Source: Zeimonas sp046347945 (GTDB lineage: Bacteria > Pseudomonadota > Gammaproteobacteria > Burkholderiales > Burkholderiaceae_E). Taken from it: a stretch of DNA of 64,000 nt. Shown here in pieces: positions 37,094-45,857 of this stretch. Numbering within the stretch: the first letter of the stretch is position 1; the number at the start of each line of letters is the position of its first letter. Location of the stretch: NCBI GenBank assembly GCA_046347945.1, contig JAXMFB010000015.1, forward strand, positions 1 to 64,000. The letters are read 5' to 3'. A model generated the notes under the pieces. That model ran no database searches. It had not been told where the DNA came from and saw nothing but the letters and a program-made list of their open reading frames with translations. Position numbers and translations under genes: made by a program.

Positions 37094-37693
37094 TCAGGCA
37101 GCCAGCGCCTCGATCTGCGCGCGCGCCTCCTCGAACGCCTTCGCTGCCGACGCCTCGCCCATCGCCAGGCCCTCGGCGTAGACGAACTCGATGTCGGTCA
37201 TGCCGAGGAACCCGAGCACCGACTTCAGGTACGGCACCTGCGAGTCGGCCGGCGTGTCGCGGTACAGCCCGCCGCGCGCCAGCGCGACGTAGACCTTCTT
37301 GCCGGTGAGCAGCCCCTGCGGCCCGTCGGCCGTATAGCGGAAGGTTACCCCGGCGCGGGCGATCGCATCGATCCAGGCCTTCAGCTGCACCGGCACGCCG
37401 AAGTTGTACATCGGCACGCCGAGCACCACGGCGTCGGCCGATTGCAGCTGCGCGATCACCGCGTCGTCGAGCGCGACGCGCGCCGCCTGTTCGGGGCTGC
37501 GCCGGTCGGCCGGCGTGAACAGCGCGGCGAGCGCCGGCTCGTCGAGCACCGGGTGCGGGTCGCGCGCCAGGTCGCGCACCTCGACGACGGCGTCCGGGCG
37601 GGTGGACGTCAGCTTCGCGGTGATCGCATCGGCGAGGCGGGTCGAGTTCGAGCCGTCGGCTCGGGCGCTGGCGTTGATCTGGAGGATCTTCAT
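37094..37693 (-). CDS. azoR: FMN-dependent NADH-azoreductase
   Basis: A 199-residue flavodoxin-fold quinone/azo reductase. The N-terminal INASARADGSNSTRLADAI contacts FMN phosphate; PMYNFGVPVQLKAWIDAIARAGVTFRYT and the GGLY..VPYLKSVLGFLGM segments are signatures of AzoR. It reduces quinones and azo dyes with NADH. It is the first gene of a transcript with pirin and possibly the NhaA fusion, and is divergent from a LysR gene likely to control it. Confidence 0.92.
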   Translation of the reverse strand: MKILQINASARADGSNSTRLADAITAKLTSTRPDAVVEVRDLARDPHPVLDEPALAALFTPADRRSPEQAARVALDDAVIAQLQSADAVVLGVPMYNFGVPVQLKAWIDAIARAGVTFRYTADGPQGLLTGKKVYVALARGGLYRDTPADSQVPYLKSVLGFLGMTDIEFVYAEGLAMGEASAAKAFEEARAQIEALAA

Positions 37694-37768
37694 GGCGGGT
37701 CTCCTGCGGAGGTGGATCGGATGACCTCACTTTATTGATCTGAAAGTCGCAACAGAAGCCCTCGAAAC

Positions 37769-37783
37769 GGATATCATCGATCC
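37769..37783. promoter_or_regulatory. candidate LysR operator
   Basis: GGATATCATCGATCC, an inverted repeat GGAT-N7-ATCC, lies in the 114-base gap between azoR and the divergent LysR gene, 24 bases before the LysR start. Its position fits an autoregulatory site; the sequence itself is not proof. Confidence 0.35.
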
Positions 37784-37807
37784 ACAAATGGAACAATCCA
37801 GGCGACC

Positions 37808-38728
37808 ATGAATCTCGACGCCGACGACCTCGTCCTGTTCGCGCGCGTCGCGCAAGCAGGCAGCTTCTCGCGGGCATCGGAACGCTGCGGATTGCCGAAG
37901 GCGACCGTCTCCCGGCGCATCGGCGCGCTGGAGGCCAAGCTCGGCGAGCGGCTGATGACGCGCACCACGCGCCAGCTCGCGATCACCGAGTTCGGCGAGC
38001 GCATCCTCGAGCACGCGCGACGGTTGCTGGAAGAGACCGAGGCGGCCAGTGCGCTGGCGCAGCACCGGCAGGCGACCCCGCAGGGCACGCTGCGCGTCTC
38101 GCTTCCGCCGGGGTTCCTCGACGAACTCGAACTGGTGCCCTTCCTCCTCGAGTTTGCCGAGCGCCATCCCGACGTGCGCCTCGAACTGGACATCTCGCCG
38201 CGCCGGGTCGACGTGATCGCGGAGCGGTTCGACCTCGCGATACGCGTCGCGCCCCGATTGCCGGACGACGCCACGCTGGTCGCCCGCCGGCTGATCGATC
38301 TCGAGCAGGGACTGTTCGCGAGCCCGGCCTACCTCGCCCGCGCCGGCAGGCCGTCGTCGCCCGGGCAGCTGCTGGCCGGCCACGCCGCCTTGCGACTGGT
38401 GTCGAGCGACGGCGAGCCGCATCCGTGGCGCCTCACCCGAGGGGGCGAGCGATGGGAGGGCTTGCCCGACGGCCCGATTGCGGCCAACTCGATCGGCCTG
38501 ATGTCGACGCTGGCGCGGCACGGGATGGGCATCGCCGGCCTGTCCGCGCGCTACGCCGCTTTGCTGGTCGCGCGCGGCCTGCTCGAGCGCGTGCTGCCCG
38601 GGTGGTGCCTGCCGACGATGACCGTGTGGTGCGTGACGCCGGGCCGGCGGCTGCTGCCGCGGCGCACGTCGGTGTTCGTGGCGATGCTCGAGGCGCAACT
38701 GCAGCGGCCGCTGACGGCTCCGCGCTGA
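37808..38728 (+). CDS. LysR-family transcriptional regulator
   Basis: A 306-residue LysR regulator. The winged HTH is at the N-terminus (LVLFARVAQAGSFSRASERCGLPKATVSRRIGALEAKLGERL). The effector-binding domain follows (LRVSLPPGFLDE.., FDLAIRVAPRLPD). It resembles the AaeR/DsdC-like LysR group that controls neighbouring quinone-reductase and pirin genes. It is divergent from azoR and upstream of gor by 40 bases. The inducer is unknown. Confidence 0.9.
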   Translation: MNLDADDLVLFARVAQAGSFSRASERCGLPKATVSRRIGALEAKLGERLMTRTTRQLAITEFGERILEHARRLLEETEAASALAQHRQATPQGTLRVSLPPGFLDELELVPFLLEFAERHPDVRLELDISPRRVDVIAERFDLAIRVAPRLPDDATLVARRLIDLEQGLFASPAYLARAGRPSSPGQLLAGHAALRLVSSDGEPHPWRLTRGGERWEGLPDGPIAANSIGLMSTLARHGMGIAGLSARYAALLVARGLLERVLPGWCLPTMTVWCVTPGRRLLPRRTSVFVAMLEAQLQRPLTAPR

Positions 38729-38768
38729 TCGGCGCGGGGGACGGGCGTCCGGAAGGGAGGGGAACACC

Positions 38769-40136
38769 ATGGCTAAATCATTCGACCTGTTCGTCATCGG
38801 CGGCGGATCGGGCGGCGTCCGCGCCGCCCGCATCGCCGCCGGACACGGCGCGAAGGTGGCGCTGGCCGAGGAGTACCGCTACGGCGGCACCTGCGTGATC
38901 CGGGGCTGCGTACCCAAGAAGCTGCTGGTGCTGGCGAGCCGCCTTGCCGACGAGTTCGAGCGCGCCCCGGCCTATGGATGGCAGGTCGACCGCGCGCGCT
39001 TCGACTGGCCGACGCTGCGCGAAGCCAAGGATCGCGAGCTCGCGCGGCTCGAGTCGATCTACCGTGACGGACTCGCGCGGGCGGGTGTTCGCACGATCGA
39101 TTCGCGCGCGGTGCTCGAGGGGCCGGGGCGGGTGCGGTTGCTCGCCAGCGGCGAGACGGTGCGCGCGGCGCGCGTGCTGGTGGCCACCGGCGGCACGCCG
39201 TACCTGCCGGACATCCCCGGTGCCGGGCTCGCGATCACGTCGAACGAGGTCTTCGACCTGCCGGCGCTGCCCTCGCGCATCGTCATCGAGGGCGGCGGCT
39301 TCATCGCCGTCGAGTTCGCCTGCCTGCTGCAGCGGCTCGGCGTGCAGGTGACGCTGGTCTATCGGGGCGACCTGATCCTGCGCCGCTTCGACGACGACCT
39401 GCGCCGGCACCTGGACGCCGCGATGCGCGACGCGGGCATCGCGATCCGCACCGGCGAGACGATCACCGCGATCGAGCGGCGCGGCGCCGGCCTGCGCGCG
39501 CTCACCGACCGCGGCGCGGCGCTCGACGCCGACGAGGTGTTGCTCGCCGTCGGGCGAGTGCCGAACACGACGGGCCTGGGCCTCGAAACCGTCGGCGCCG
39601 AGGTCGACGCGCGCGGCGCGATCCGCGTCGCGGACGATTCGCGCACCACCGCCGAAGGCGTCTGGGCCGTCGGCGACGTGACCGATCGCCTGGCGCTCAC
39701 GCCGGTGGCGATCCGCGAGGGCCATGCGTTCGCCGACACCGTATTCGGGGCCGAGCGCTGGACCTGCGATCACGAAGACGTGCCGCAGGCGGTCTTCACG
39801 ACGCCGGAGATCGGCACCGTGGGGCTCACCGAGGCGCAGGCGCGCGAGCGCCTCGCCGGCGTGGACGTCTATCGCAGCAGCTTCCGGCCGATGAGCAACG
39901 TGCTGGCGCGGCGGGTCGAGCGCATGCTGGTCAAGCTGGTCGTCGATCGCGAGACCGACCGCGTGCTGGGCGTGCACCTGTGCGGACCCGACGCCGCCGA
40001 GATGATCCAGCTGGCCGGCATCGCGGTGAAGATGAAAGCGACCAAGCGGCAGTTCGACCAGACGGTGGCGGTGCACCCGACGGCGGCCGAGGAGCTGGTG
40101 ACGATGCGCCAGGCGGTCGCGCCGCCGGAGTCGTGA
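38769..40136 (+). CDS. gor: glutathione-disulfide reductase
   Basis: A 455-residue pyridine-nucleotide-disulfide oxidoreductase. An N-terminal FAD site (VIGGGSGGVRAARIAAGHGAKVAL) is followed by the redox-active CVIRGCVPKK; the CVxxGCVPKK pattern with a GGTC lead fits glutathione reductase rather than dihydrolipoamide dehydrogenase. An NADPH-binding GGGFIAVEFA segment, GDVTDRLALTPVAI and the C-terminal HPTAAEELVTM (catalytic His-Glu) are present. AGGGAGG precedes the ATG. Its place next to azoR/pirin/LysR supports a shared oxidative or electrophile stress role. Confidence 0.92.
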   Translation: MAKSFDLFVIGGGSGGVRAARIAAGHGAKVALAEEYRYGGTCVIRGCVPKKLLVLASRLADEFERAPAYGWQVDRARFDWPTLREAKDRELARLESIYRDGLARAGVRTIDSRAVLEGPGRVRLLASGETVRAARVLVATGGTPYLPDIPGAGLAITSNEVFDLPALPSRIVIEGGGFIAVEFACLLQRLGVQVTLVYRGDLILRRFDDDLRRHLDAAMRDAGIAIRTGETITAIERRGAGLRALTDRGAALDADEVLLAVGRVPNTTGLGLETVGAEVDARGAIRVADDSRTTAEGVWAVGDVTDRLALTPVAIREGHAFADTVFGAERWTCDHEDVPQAVFTTPEIGTVGLTEAQARERLAGVDVYRSSFRPMSNVLARRVERMLVKLVVDRETDRVLGVHLCGPDAAEMIQLAGIAVKMKATKRQFDQTVAVHPTAAEELVTMRQAVAPPES

Positions 40137-40149
40137 CGCCGCGCCGCGC

Positions 40150-40623
40150 TCAGCGCGCGCGCCGGCGCTTGCCCAGCTGCACGGGCAGCGCCGCAAGCAG
40201 CCGGTACAGAGACTCCAGGTCGCGCTCGCCCACGCGCTGCGCGATTGCCCGATAGCGCGCTTCGGAGTGTGGCGCGACCGTGGCGATCAGTCGCCGGCCC
40301 GCACGGGTGATCGAGATCCGCGCGGCGCGCTGGTCCTCGGGCTCGGCGCACCGGTCGACGAGGCCGCGCTGCTCGAGCGTCTTCAGGATCCGGGTCAGGC
40401 TCGGCCCGCTGATCAGCGTCTCCGCAGCCAGCCGGCTGATGCGCAGCGCCTCGGACGTGGTGAGCGCGCGCAGCACCCGCCACTGCTGCTCGGTGATCCC
40501 GTGCTCGCGCAGGATCGGGCGGAACTCGGCCATCACCGCCTGGTGGCTGTGCAGAAGCAGCATCGGCAGCGAGCGCGAGAAGTCGCGCAACTGCGCGCGC
40601 GCGGCGGTGGCGGGAGGGGTCAT
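40150..40623 (-). CDS. hpaR: MarR-family regulator, HpaR-like (homoprotocatechuate operon)
   Basis: A 157-residue winged-helix repressor. The segment HSHQAVMAEFRPILREHGITEQQWRVLRAL closely follows the HpaR pattern, and the wing DQRAARISITRAGRRL is standard for MarR proteins. HpaR represses the 4-hydroxyphenylacetate/homoprotocatechuate catabolic genes until the aromatic compound appears. GAGGAG precedes ATG 40623 (the longer frame starting at 40704 is unlikely). Divergently next to it is only the beginning of a matching catabolic gene, so its target operon seems largely lost here. Confidence 0.82.
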   Translation of the reverse strand: MTPPATAARAQLRDFSRSLPMLLLHSHQAVMAEFRPILREHGITEQQWRVLRALTTSEALRISRLAAETLISGPSLTRILKTLEQRGLVDRCAEPEDQRAARISITRAGRRLIATVAPHSEARYRAIAQRVGERDLESLYRLLAALPVQLGKRRRAR

Positions 40624-40708
40624 CGCGTTCGCTCCTCGTGTCGGGCCCGGCGGACCCGGGCGGCGCGCGCCGGCGGCGGCGGGCGCTTGCAAACCGCTGG
40701 CCACAAAC

Positions 40709-40720
40709 TTAACATGTTAA
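40709..40720. promoter_or_regulatory. palindromic MarR/HpaR operator candidate
   Basis: A perfect 12-base palindrome, TTAACATGTTAA, sits in the gap between hpaR and the divergent catabolic gene fragment, 17 bases before the latter's start codon. AT-rich palindromes in such gaps are normal MarR-family operators; it stands out in this very GC-rich surrounding. Confidence 0.6.
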
Positions 40721-40737
40721 CCGTATCGGGGACCGCC

Positions 40738-40825
40738 GTGCCGCACATCGTCGTCGAGTACTCCGCGAACACCCGCGACCGCATCGACCTGACCGGCCTC
40801 ATCGACGCGCTGCGTCGGCGAGGGC
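40738..40825 (+). pseudogene. 5-carboxymethyl-2-hydroxymuconate isomerase, N-terminal fragment
   Basis: The first about 29 codons, starting at GTG 40738, read VPHIVVEYSANTRDRIDLTGLIDAL. This matches the N-terminus of CHM isomerase (HpaF-like; catalytic proline is residue 2). The enzyme normally has about 115-130 residues. Here recognisable sequence ends near 40825 and unrelated sequence follows, so most of the gene is missing. CHM isomerase belongs to the homoprotocatechuate pathway, in agreement with the adjacent hpaR. Confidence 0.68.
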
Positions 40826-41094
40826 TACATGCACGACACCGCGATGCTGCCCGGCGCGCTCGGCCGGGACGCCTACGACCGGCCGATCGAGACGATCACG
40901 CCGTACTTCGCCAGCTCGGGCACCGGCCAGGTCAATGCGAGCGATCCTTCCGCTCTGGCGTCAACGCGCGACAGCGCCCCGGGGAGCACGCCGCCGACTC
41001 GCTGCAGTTCGATCCGCGCTTCGGTGCCGGCCGCGACATGTTCGACGCGCTCGTGCGCCAGGTCGATAGAATCGATCCTTCGTATCGCAACTGA
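40826..41094 (+). pseudogene. unrecognised gene fragment, probably frameshifted
   Basis: One frame reads GYMHDTAMLPGALGRDAYDRPIETITPYF and then breaks down near 40945. A second frame reads HAADSLQFDPRFGAGRDMFDALVRQVDR to a stop at 41094. The amino-acid usage looks like real coding sequence, interrupted by at least one shift. I do not recognise the family. It starts abruptly after the isomerase fragment, which suggests a deletion junction, and lies 21 bases before panE. Confidence 0.4.
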
Positions 41095-41115
41095 GCCTCG
41101 GGCGGGGAAGGGCAC

Positions 41116-42113
41116 GTGCGCATCTGCATCTACGGACTCGGCGCGGTCGGCGGCTTCATCGGCGCGCGGCTGGCCGCGGCCGGCCAGCAGGTCTCGGCGA
41201 TCGCGCGCGGTGGCATGCTGGCCGCCGTCGCTCGCAGCGGCCTCACGCTGGTCGAGGCGCCGCAGGCGCCGGGCGGCAGCGCGGGGCGCACGATCGTGCC
41301 GGTGCGCGCGGTCGACGATCCGGCGCAACTCGGCCCCCAGGACCTGGTCGTGGTCAGCGTCAAGACCACCGGGCTCGCCGAGGTCGCGCGGCGCATCGCG
41401 CCGCTGATCGGCCCCGACACCGTCGTTCTCACGGCGATGAACGGGGTGCCGTGGTGGTTCTTCGAGGGGCTCGACGGCGGGCTCGCCGCGCGCGAGTGGC
41501 CGGCGATCGACCCGGGCCGCGCGCTGGCGGCGGCCATCCCGCTCGATCGGGTGCTCGGCTGCGTCGTGCACTTCGCCTGCGCGGTCGACCAGCCGGGCGT
41601 CGTGCGCCACGCGCAGGGTCGCCGCCTGATCATCGGCGAGCCGGGGGAGACAGCGAGCGCGCGCGGCGCATCGCGGCGCTGCTTGCCGAGGCGGGTTTCG
41701 AGACCGAAGTGTCGCCGCGGATCCAGCAGGACGTCTGGTTCAAGCTGTGGGGCAACATGACGATGAACCCGGTGTCGGCGATCACCGGCGCCACGCTGGA
41801 CCGCATCCTGGACGATCCGCTCGTGCGCGGCTTCGTTTCGGCCGCGATGCTCGAGGCCTCGGCGATCGGCGAGCGCATCGGGCTGCCGATCCCGATCACG
41901 CCCGAGCAGCGCCACCAGGTCACGCGACAGCTGGGCGCCTTCAAGACGTCGATGCTGCAGGACGTCGAGGCCGGCAAGCCGGTGGAGCTCGACGCGCTCG
42001 TGGCCATCGTCGGCGAAATCGGCCGCGCGATCGGCGTGGCCACGCCGAACATCGACACGCTGTTCGGGCTGGCGCGGCTGCACGCGCGTACGCACGGGCT
42101 GTATCCGGCCTGA
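41116..42113 (+). CDS. panE: 2-dehydropantoate 2-reductase (frameshift)
   Basis: Ketopantoate reductase family. The NADP-binding start is ICIYGLGAVGGFIGARLA; TAMNGVPWWFFEGL carries the catalytic-domain lead-in. At 41641-41650 the frame ends in GEPGETASAR, while the next frame continues with SERARRIAALLAEAGFE..IQQDVWFKLWGNMTMNPVSAITGAT, bearing the conserved Lys and the Asn-Met-Asn segment. A missing G in a run of G explains the shift. Start is GTG 41116. It lies four bases before ybaK. Many members of this family act on other substrates, so the pantothenate role is likely but not certain. Confidence 0.85.
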
Positions 42114-42117
42114 ACGG

Positions 42118-42669
42118 ATGGCGAAGCACGTCTCCGAGACGCCGGCCACGCAGTTCCTGAGGCGCCACCGGGTGGCCTTCGGCGAGCACCCGTACGACTA
42201 CGTCGACCACGGAGGCACGGCCGAGTCGGCGCGCCAACTGGGCGTCGACGAGCACGCGGTCGTCAAGACGCTGGTCATGCAGGACGAAGCGGCCAGGCCG
42301 CTCGTCGTGCTGATGCACGGCGATCGCAAGGTGTCGACGAAGAACCTGGCGCGGCAATCGGGCCGCAAGTCGATCGAACCCTGCGCGCCGGAGGTCGCGC
42401 AACGGCACACCGGCTACCTGGTCGGCGGCACGTCGCCGTTCGCCACGCGCAAGGCGATGCCGGTCTACGTCGAAGCCTCGATTCTCGAGCTGCCGAAGAT
42501 CTGGATCAACGGCGGCCGGCGCGGCTTCCTGGTGTCGATCGAGCCGCGCGTGCTGGTCGATCTGCTGCGCGCGCAGCCGGTAAACTGCGCGCTCGCGGAC
42601 CGGCCGGAGAGAGGCTGGCCCGAGAAGGAGTGGCCCGAGCAGGACTGGCCCGAAAGGACCCGGGGGTGA
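42118..42669 (+). CDS. ybaK: Cys-tRNA(Pro)/Cys-tRNA(Cys) deacylase
   Basis: YbaK/EbsC family editing enzyme that hydrolyses Cys mischarged on tRNA(Pro). Recognisable are VDEHAVVKTLVM, the conserved lysine in HGDRKVSTKNLAR, and GYLVGGTSPFATRKAMPVYVEASI. The body is about 160 residues. The last 25 residues are a WPEKE-type triplicated tail, produced by a 15-base repeat, which is not part of the family. Start ATG 42118 lies four bases after panE. plsY follows seven bases later. Confidence 0.9.
   Translation: MAKHVSETPATQFLRRHRVAFGEHPYDYVDHGGTAESARQLGVDEHAVVKTLVMQDEAARPLVVLMHGDRKVSTKNLARQSGRKSIEPCAPEVAQRHTGYLVGGTSPFATRKAMPVYVEASILELPKIWINGGRRGFLVSIEPRVLVDLLRAQPVNCALADRPERGWPEKEWPEQDWPERTRG
42614..42660. 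repeat. 15-base tandem repeat at the 3' end of ybaK
   Basis: Three diverged copies of TGGCCCGAGAAGGAG follow one another and encode WPE-(K/Q/R)-type pentapeptides in the YbaK tail. Confidence 0.7.
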
Positions 42670-42676
42670 AGCAGAG

Positions 42677-43291
42677 ATGAACGCGCTCTCCAGCGTGCTG
42701 GCGGTGGTGGCCGCCTACCTGATCGGATCGATCTCGTTCGCGGTCGTCGTCAGCAAGGCGATGGGGCTGGCCGACCCGCGCAGCTACGGCTCGAAGAACC
42801 CGGGCGCCACCAACGTGCTGCGCACCGGCAACAAGGCCGCCGCGGCGCTCACGCTCGCGGGCGACGCCGCGAAGGGGCTCGTCGCGGTGCTGCTGGCGAA
42901 GGCGCTTGCCGCGCGCTTCGGCTTCGGCGACGGCACCATCGCGCTGGTGGCGCTGGCCGCGTTCGCCGGCCACCTGTTCCCGGTGTATCACCGCTTCCAG
43001 GGCGGCAAGGGCGTCGCCACCGCCGCCGGGGTGCTGCTCGCACTGCATCCGCTGCTGGGGCTGGGCACGCTCGCCACCTGGCTGCTGATCGCGTTCTTCT
43101 TCCGCTATTCGTCGCTGGCGGCGCTGGTCGCGGCGGTGTTCGCGCCGCTGTGGTACCTGTTCCTGTTCCAGCCCGATCCGATCGCCGCCGCGGTGGCCGT
43201 GATGAGCGTGCTGCTGATCTGGCGGCACGGCACGAACATCCAGAACCTGCTCGCCGGCAAGGAAAGCCGGATCGGGCAGAAGAAGCGCTAG
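42677..43291 (+). CDS. plsY: glycerol-3-phosphate acyltransferase PlsY
   Basis: Inner-membrane acyl-phosphate:glycerol-3-phosphate acyltransferase that starts phospholipid synthesis. The 204-residue protein contains the family signatures YGSKNPGATNVLRTGNK near residue 37, AFAGHLFPVYHRFQGGKGVATAAG near residue 95 and IWRHGTNIQNLLAGKESRIG at the C-terminus, with five membrane spans. The frame is intact. tsaD lies convergently downstream; plsY and tsaD are frequent neighbours. Confidence 0.95.
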   Translation: MNALSSVLAVVAAYLIGSISFAVVVSKAMGLADPRSYGSKNPGATNVLRTGNKAAAALTLAGDAAKGLVAVLLAKALAARFGFGDGTIALVALAAFAGHLFPVYHRFQGGKGVATAAGVLLALHPLLGLGTLATWLLIAFFFRYSSLAALVAAVFAPLWYLFLFQPDPIAAAVAVMSVLLIWRHGTNIQNLLAGKESRIGQKKR

Positions 43292-43387
43292 CGGTGCGGA
43301 TCGGCGTCGACCTCGGCATTCCCGGGTCGATTTCGCCGCACACCGGGCCCACGCCTTTGCCCGCGCCACCTTCGGGGCGACGCCCCC

Positions 43388-44422
43388 TCAGACCGCCGGC
43401 AGCGCGTCGAGCGCCCAGCGCGGCCGTACCCTGAAACCGTCGATCGCCGCGCCGACGCCGGTAGTGGGCGTTGCGCCCGCCTGCAGCCGCAACGCGCCCG
43501 CGAACGCGATCATCGCGCCGTTGTCCGAGCACAGCGCGAGTTCGGGAAAGTAGACGCGCAGGCGCGCTTGCGCCGATGCGGCCGCGAGCTGTTCGCGCAG
43601 CCGCCGGTTGGCGCTGACGCCGCCGGCGACGACGAGGCGCTCGTGGCCCGTCTCGCGCACTGCACGCAGCGACTTGGCCACCAGCACGTCGACGATCGCC
43701 GCTTCGACCTCGGCGGCGAGGTCGGCGCGCGCCTGCTCGTCGGGCAGGCCGCGTCGCACCGCGGTGAGCACCGCGGTCTTCAGGCCGCTGAAGCTGAAGT
43801 CGAGGTCGTCGGAGTGCAGCATCGGCCGCGGCAACCGGTAGCGACCGGCGCTGCCGCTCGAGGCCAGCCGCGAAATCGCCGGCCCGCCCGGATAGCCGAG
43901 CCCGAGCAGTTGTGCGCTCTTGTCGAAGGCCTCGCCGGCGGCGTCGTCGAGCGTGTCGCCGAGCAGCGCGTAGCGCCCGATTCCGGTGACCGCCATCAGC
44001 TGCGTGTGACCGCCCGAGACCAGCAGCGCGACGAACGGGAACGTGGGCGGATCGGCCGACAGCAGCGGCGACAGCAGATGTCCTTCGAGATGATGGACGC
44101 CGATCGCCGGCACGCCGAGCGCGAACGCCATCGACGCTCCGACCCCGGCGCCGACCAGCAGCGCCCCGGCCAGGCCCGGTCCTTCGGTGTATGCGATCGC
44201 GTCGATCGCCGACGCGTCGACGCCGGCCTGCGACAGTACCTGCCCGGTCAGCGGCAGGATGCGCCGGATGTGGTCGCGCGACGCGAGCTCGGGCACGACG
44301 CCGCCATAGCGCTCGTGCATCGCGGTCTGCGAGTGCAGCGCCTGGCCGAGCAGGCCGCGCTCGGTGCAGTACAGCGCGATGCCGGTCTCGTCGCAGGAGG
44401 TCTCGATGCCCAGCACTTTCAT
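43388..44422 (-). CDS. tsaD: tRNA N6-adenosine threonylcarbamoyltransferase TsaD
   Basis: Transfers the threonylcarbamoyl group to A37 in t6A synthesis, with TsaB and TsaE. It begins MKVLGIETSCDETGIALY; the metal-binding HHLEGHLLSPLL histidines lie near residue 110, SGGHTQLM and GEAFDKSAQLLGLGYPGG follow, and the C-terminal LALCSDNGAMIAFAG closes the ASKHA fold. Length is 344 residues and the frame is intact. tsaE is in the same window at 24454-24993. Confidence 0.95.
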   Translation of the reverse strand: MKVLGIETSCDETGIALYCTERGLLGQALHSQTAMHERYGGVVPELASRDHIRRILPLTGQVLSQAGVDASAIDAIAYTEGPGLAGALLVGAGVGASMAFALGVPAIGVHHLEGHLLSPLLSADPPTFPFVALLVSGGHTQLMAVTGIGRYALLGDTLDDAAGEAFDKSAQLLGLGYPGGPAISRLASSGSAGRYRLPRPMLHSDDLDFSFSGLKTAVLTAVRRGLPDEQARADLAAEVEAAIVDVLVAKSLRAVRETGHERLVVAGGVSANRRLREQLAAASAQARLRVYFPELALCSDNGAMIAFAGALRLQAGATPTTGVGAAIDGFRVRPRWALDALPAV

Positions 44423-44496
44423 CGAACCAGTATCGCATGCGGGATCGCGGCGGCGGCGGCGCGCCCCCTGCCCCGGCCCCCGGTCCCCGGAGTTGC

Positions 44497-45708
44497 TCAG
44501 ACGACCGGCAGCGCCAGGTCGGCGCGACCGCCGGGCTCTTCGAGGGTGCCGACGCGATTGCGGCCCGCGCGCTTGGCCTCGTAGAGCAGGCGATCGGCTT
44601 CGGCGAGCAACTGCTCGAGCGTCTGGCCCGGCTGCAGGATCGCCACGCCGATGCTCACCGTGACCGGCACGTCGGCGTCGCCGATCCGGCACGGTCGGCG
44701 GCCGACGCGATGGCGAAGCCGCTCGGCAGCGACGAACGCATCGCCGGCGCGCAGAATCGGGACGAGCAGCGCGAATTCCTCGCCGCCGTAGCGGGCGACC
44801 AGCGAATCGTCGCGGCTGCCGGCGCGCAGCTGGCGGGCGCAGTAGCGCAGCACTGCGTCGCCGGTCGCGTGGCCGTGGCGATCGTTGATCCGCTTGAAGT
44901 GGTCGAGGTCGACCATCATCGCCGCGAGCGACTGGCCCACTGCCCGCTTCGCCGCGACCAGCGGCCTGCCCCGCTCGAACAGCACGCGACGGGACAGAAG
45001 CCGCGTCAGCGGATCCGTGGCGGCAAGCGCGCGCAGTTCGTCGGCCATCCGCGCGTGCACCGCCATCAGCATCAGCGCGGTCACGATCGCCGGCATCAGC
45101 ACCAGCAGCACGGCGGCGGCGAGGTCGAGCGCGCCGGCGGGCGCGATGCGCGAGACCGGCAGTCCGAGCGCGTCGACGGCGAGCCCGCTTCGCAGCAGCC
45201 AGAGCAGGGCATTGGCGAAGCCGGCGCCCACCAGCAGGCGGCGCAGGACCTCGGCCGCCGGGTCGCGTGCGCGGGCGATGCGTACCGCGGTGAGCGACGA
45301 CACGATCGCGACCAGCACGGACGTGAATGCGACGCGCGCGACCGCATCGGTGCGCGTGGCCTCGAACCCCAGGCAGCCTGCGCCCAGCGCGAGCACGACC
45401 GCGACCAGAAGTGCCGGCCGGGGCCTTGCGCCGTAGAGCCGGCGCACCGCCTCGCAGGCCAGCATGACCGAGCCGGCGATCATCGCGTCGGCGCTTGCGG
45501 CGGCGACCGGCGCGACGTGCTCGGGCGCGAGCCCCGCCACGACCAGTCCGGCGCCGCCCAGCGCGAGCGCGAGCGCATGCAGGCCGAGCGCGTTCGTCGA
45601 GGGGTGGTGCAGCGACCGCAGGAAGACCAGCGCGCCGGCGCTCGCCAGCGCCGCGGCGCCGCCGAACAGCCAGAGCGTGTGCATGTCGACGATCAGGAAG
45701 CGGACCAT
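44497..45708 (-). CDS. membrane diguanylate cyclase (GGDEF)
   Basis: A 403-residue protein. About seven hydrophobic segments fill residues 1-215 (a MASE-type sensor of unknown ligand). A GGDEF domain follows, with the lead helix LTRLLSRRVLFERG, DLDHFKRINDRHGHATGD, the active-site ARYGGEEF and VTVSIGVA. It should make cyclic di-GMP. The inhibitory I-site should read RxxD five residues before GGEEF; here it is RDDS, so product inhibition through this site is doubtful. The start at 45708 was chosen because it directly precedes the first membrane span. Confidence 0.88.
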   Translation of the reverse strand: MVRFLIVDMHTLWLFGGAAALASAGALVFLRSLHHPSTNALGLHALALALGGAGLVVAGLAPEHVAPVAAASADAMIAGSVMLACEAVRRLYGARPRPALLVAVVLALGAGCLGFEATRTDAVARVAFTSVLVAIVSSLTAVRIARARDPAAEVLRRLLVGAGFANALLWLLRSGLAVDALGLPVSRIAPAGALDLAAAVLLVLMPAIVTALMLMAVHARMADELRALAATDPLTRLLSRRVLFERGRPLVAAKRAVGQSLAAMMVDLDHFKRINDRHGHATGDAVLRYCARQLRAGSRDDSLVARYGGEEFALLVPILRAGDAFVAAERLRHRVGRRPCRIGDADVPVTVSIGVAILQPGQTLEQLLAEADRLLYEAKRAGRNRVGTLEEPGGRADLALPVV

Positions 45709-45857
45709 CCGATCTGACCTGCAACCGCTGTCCCCGGTGGGGGAGCGGCGCGCCTGGAACTGCTCGGGCGCGCCCGGATCGCGCCAGTCTGGCACTCGCG
45801 CGGCGGCGCAACAAGCGCCGCCCGTGGCGTGAAATCCGTTCGTCGGCCACGCGCCCC

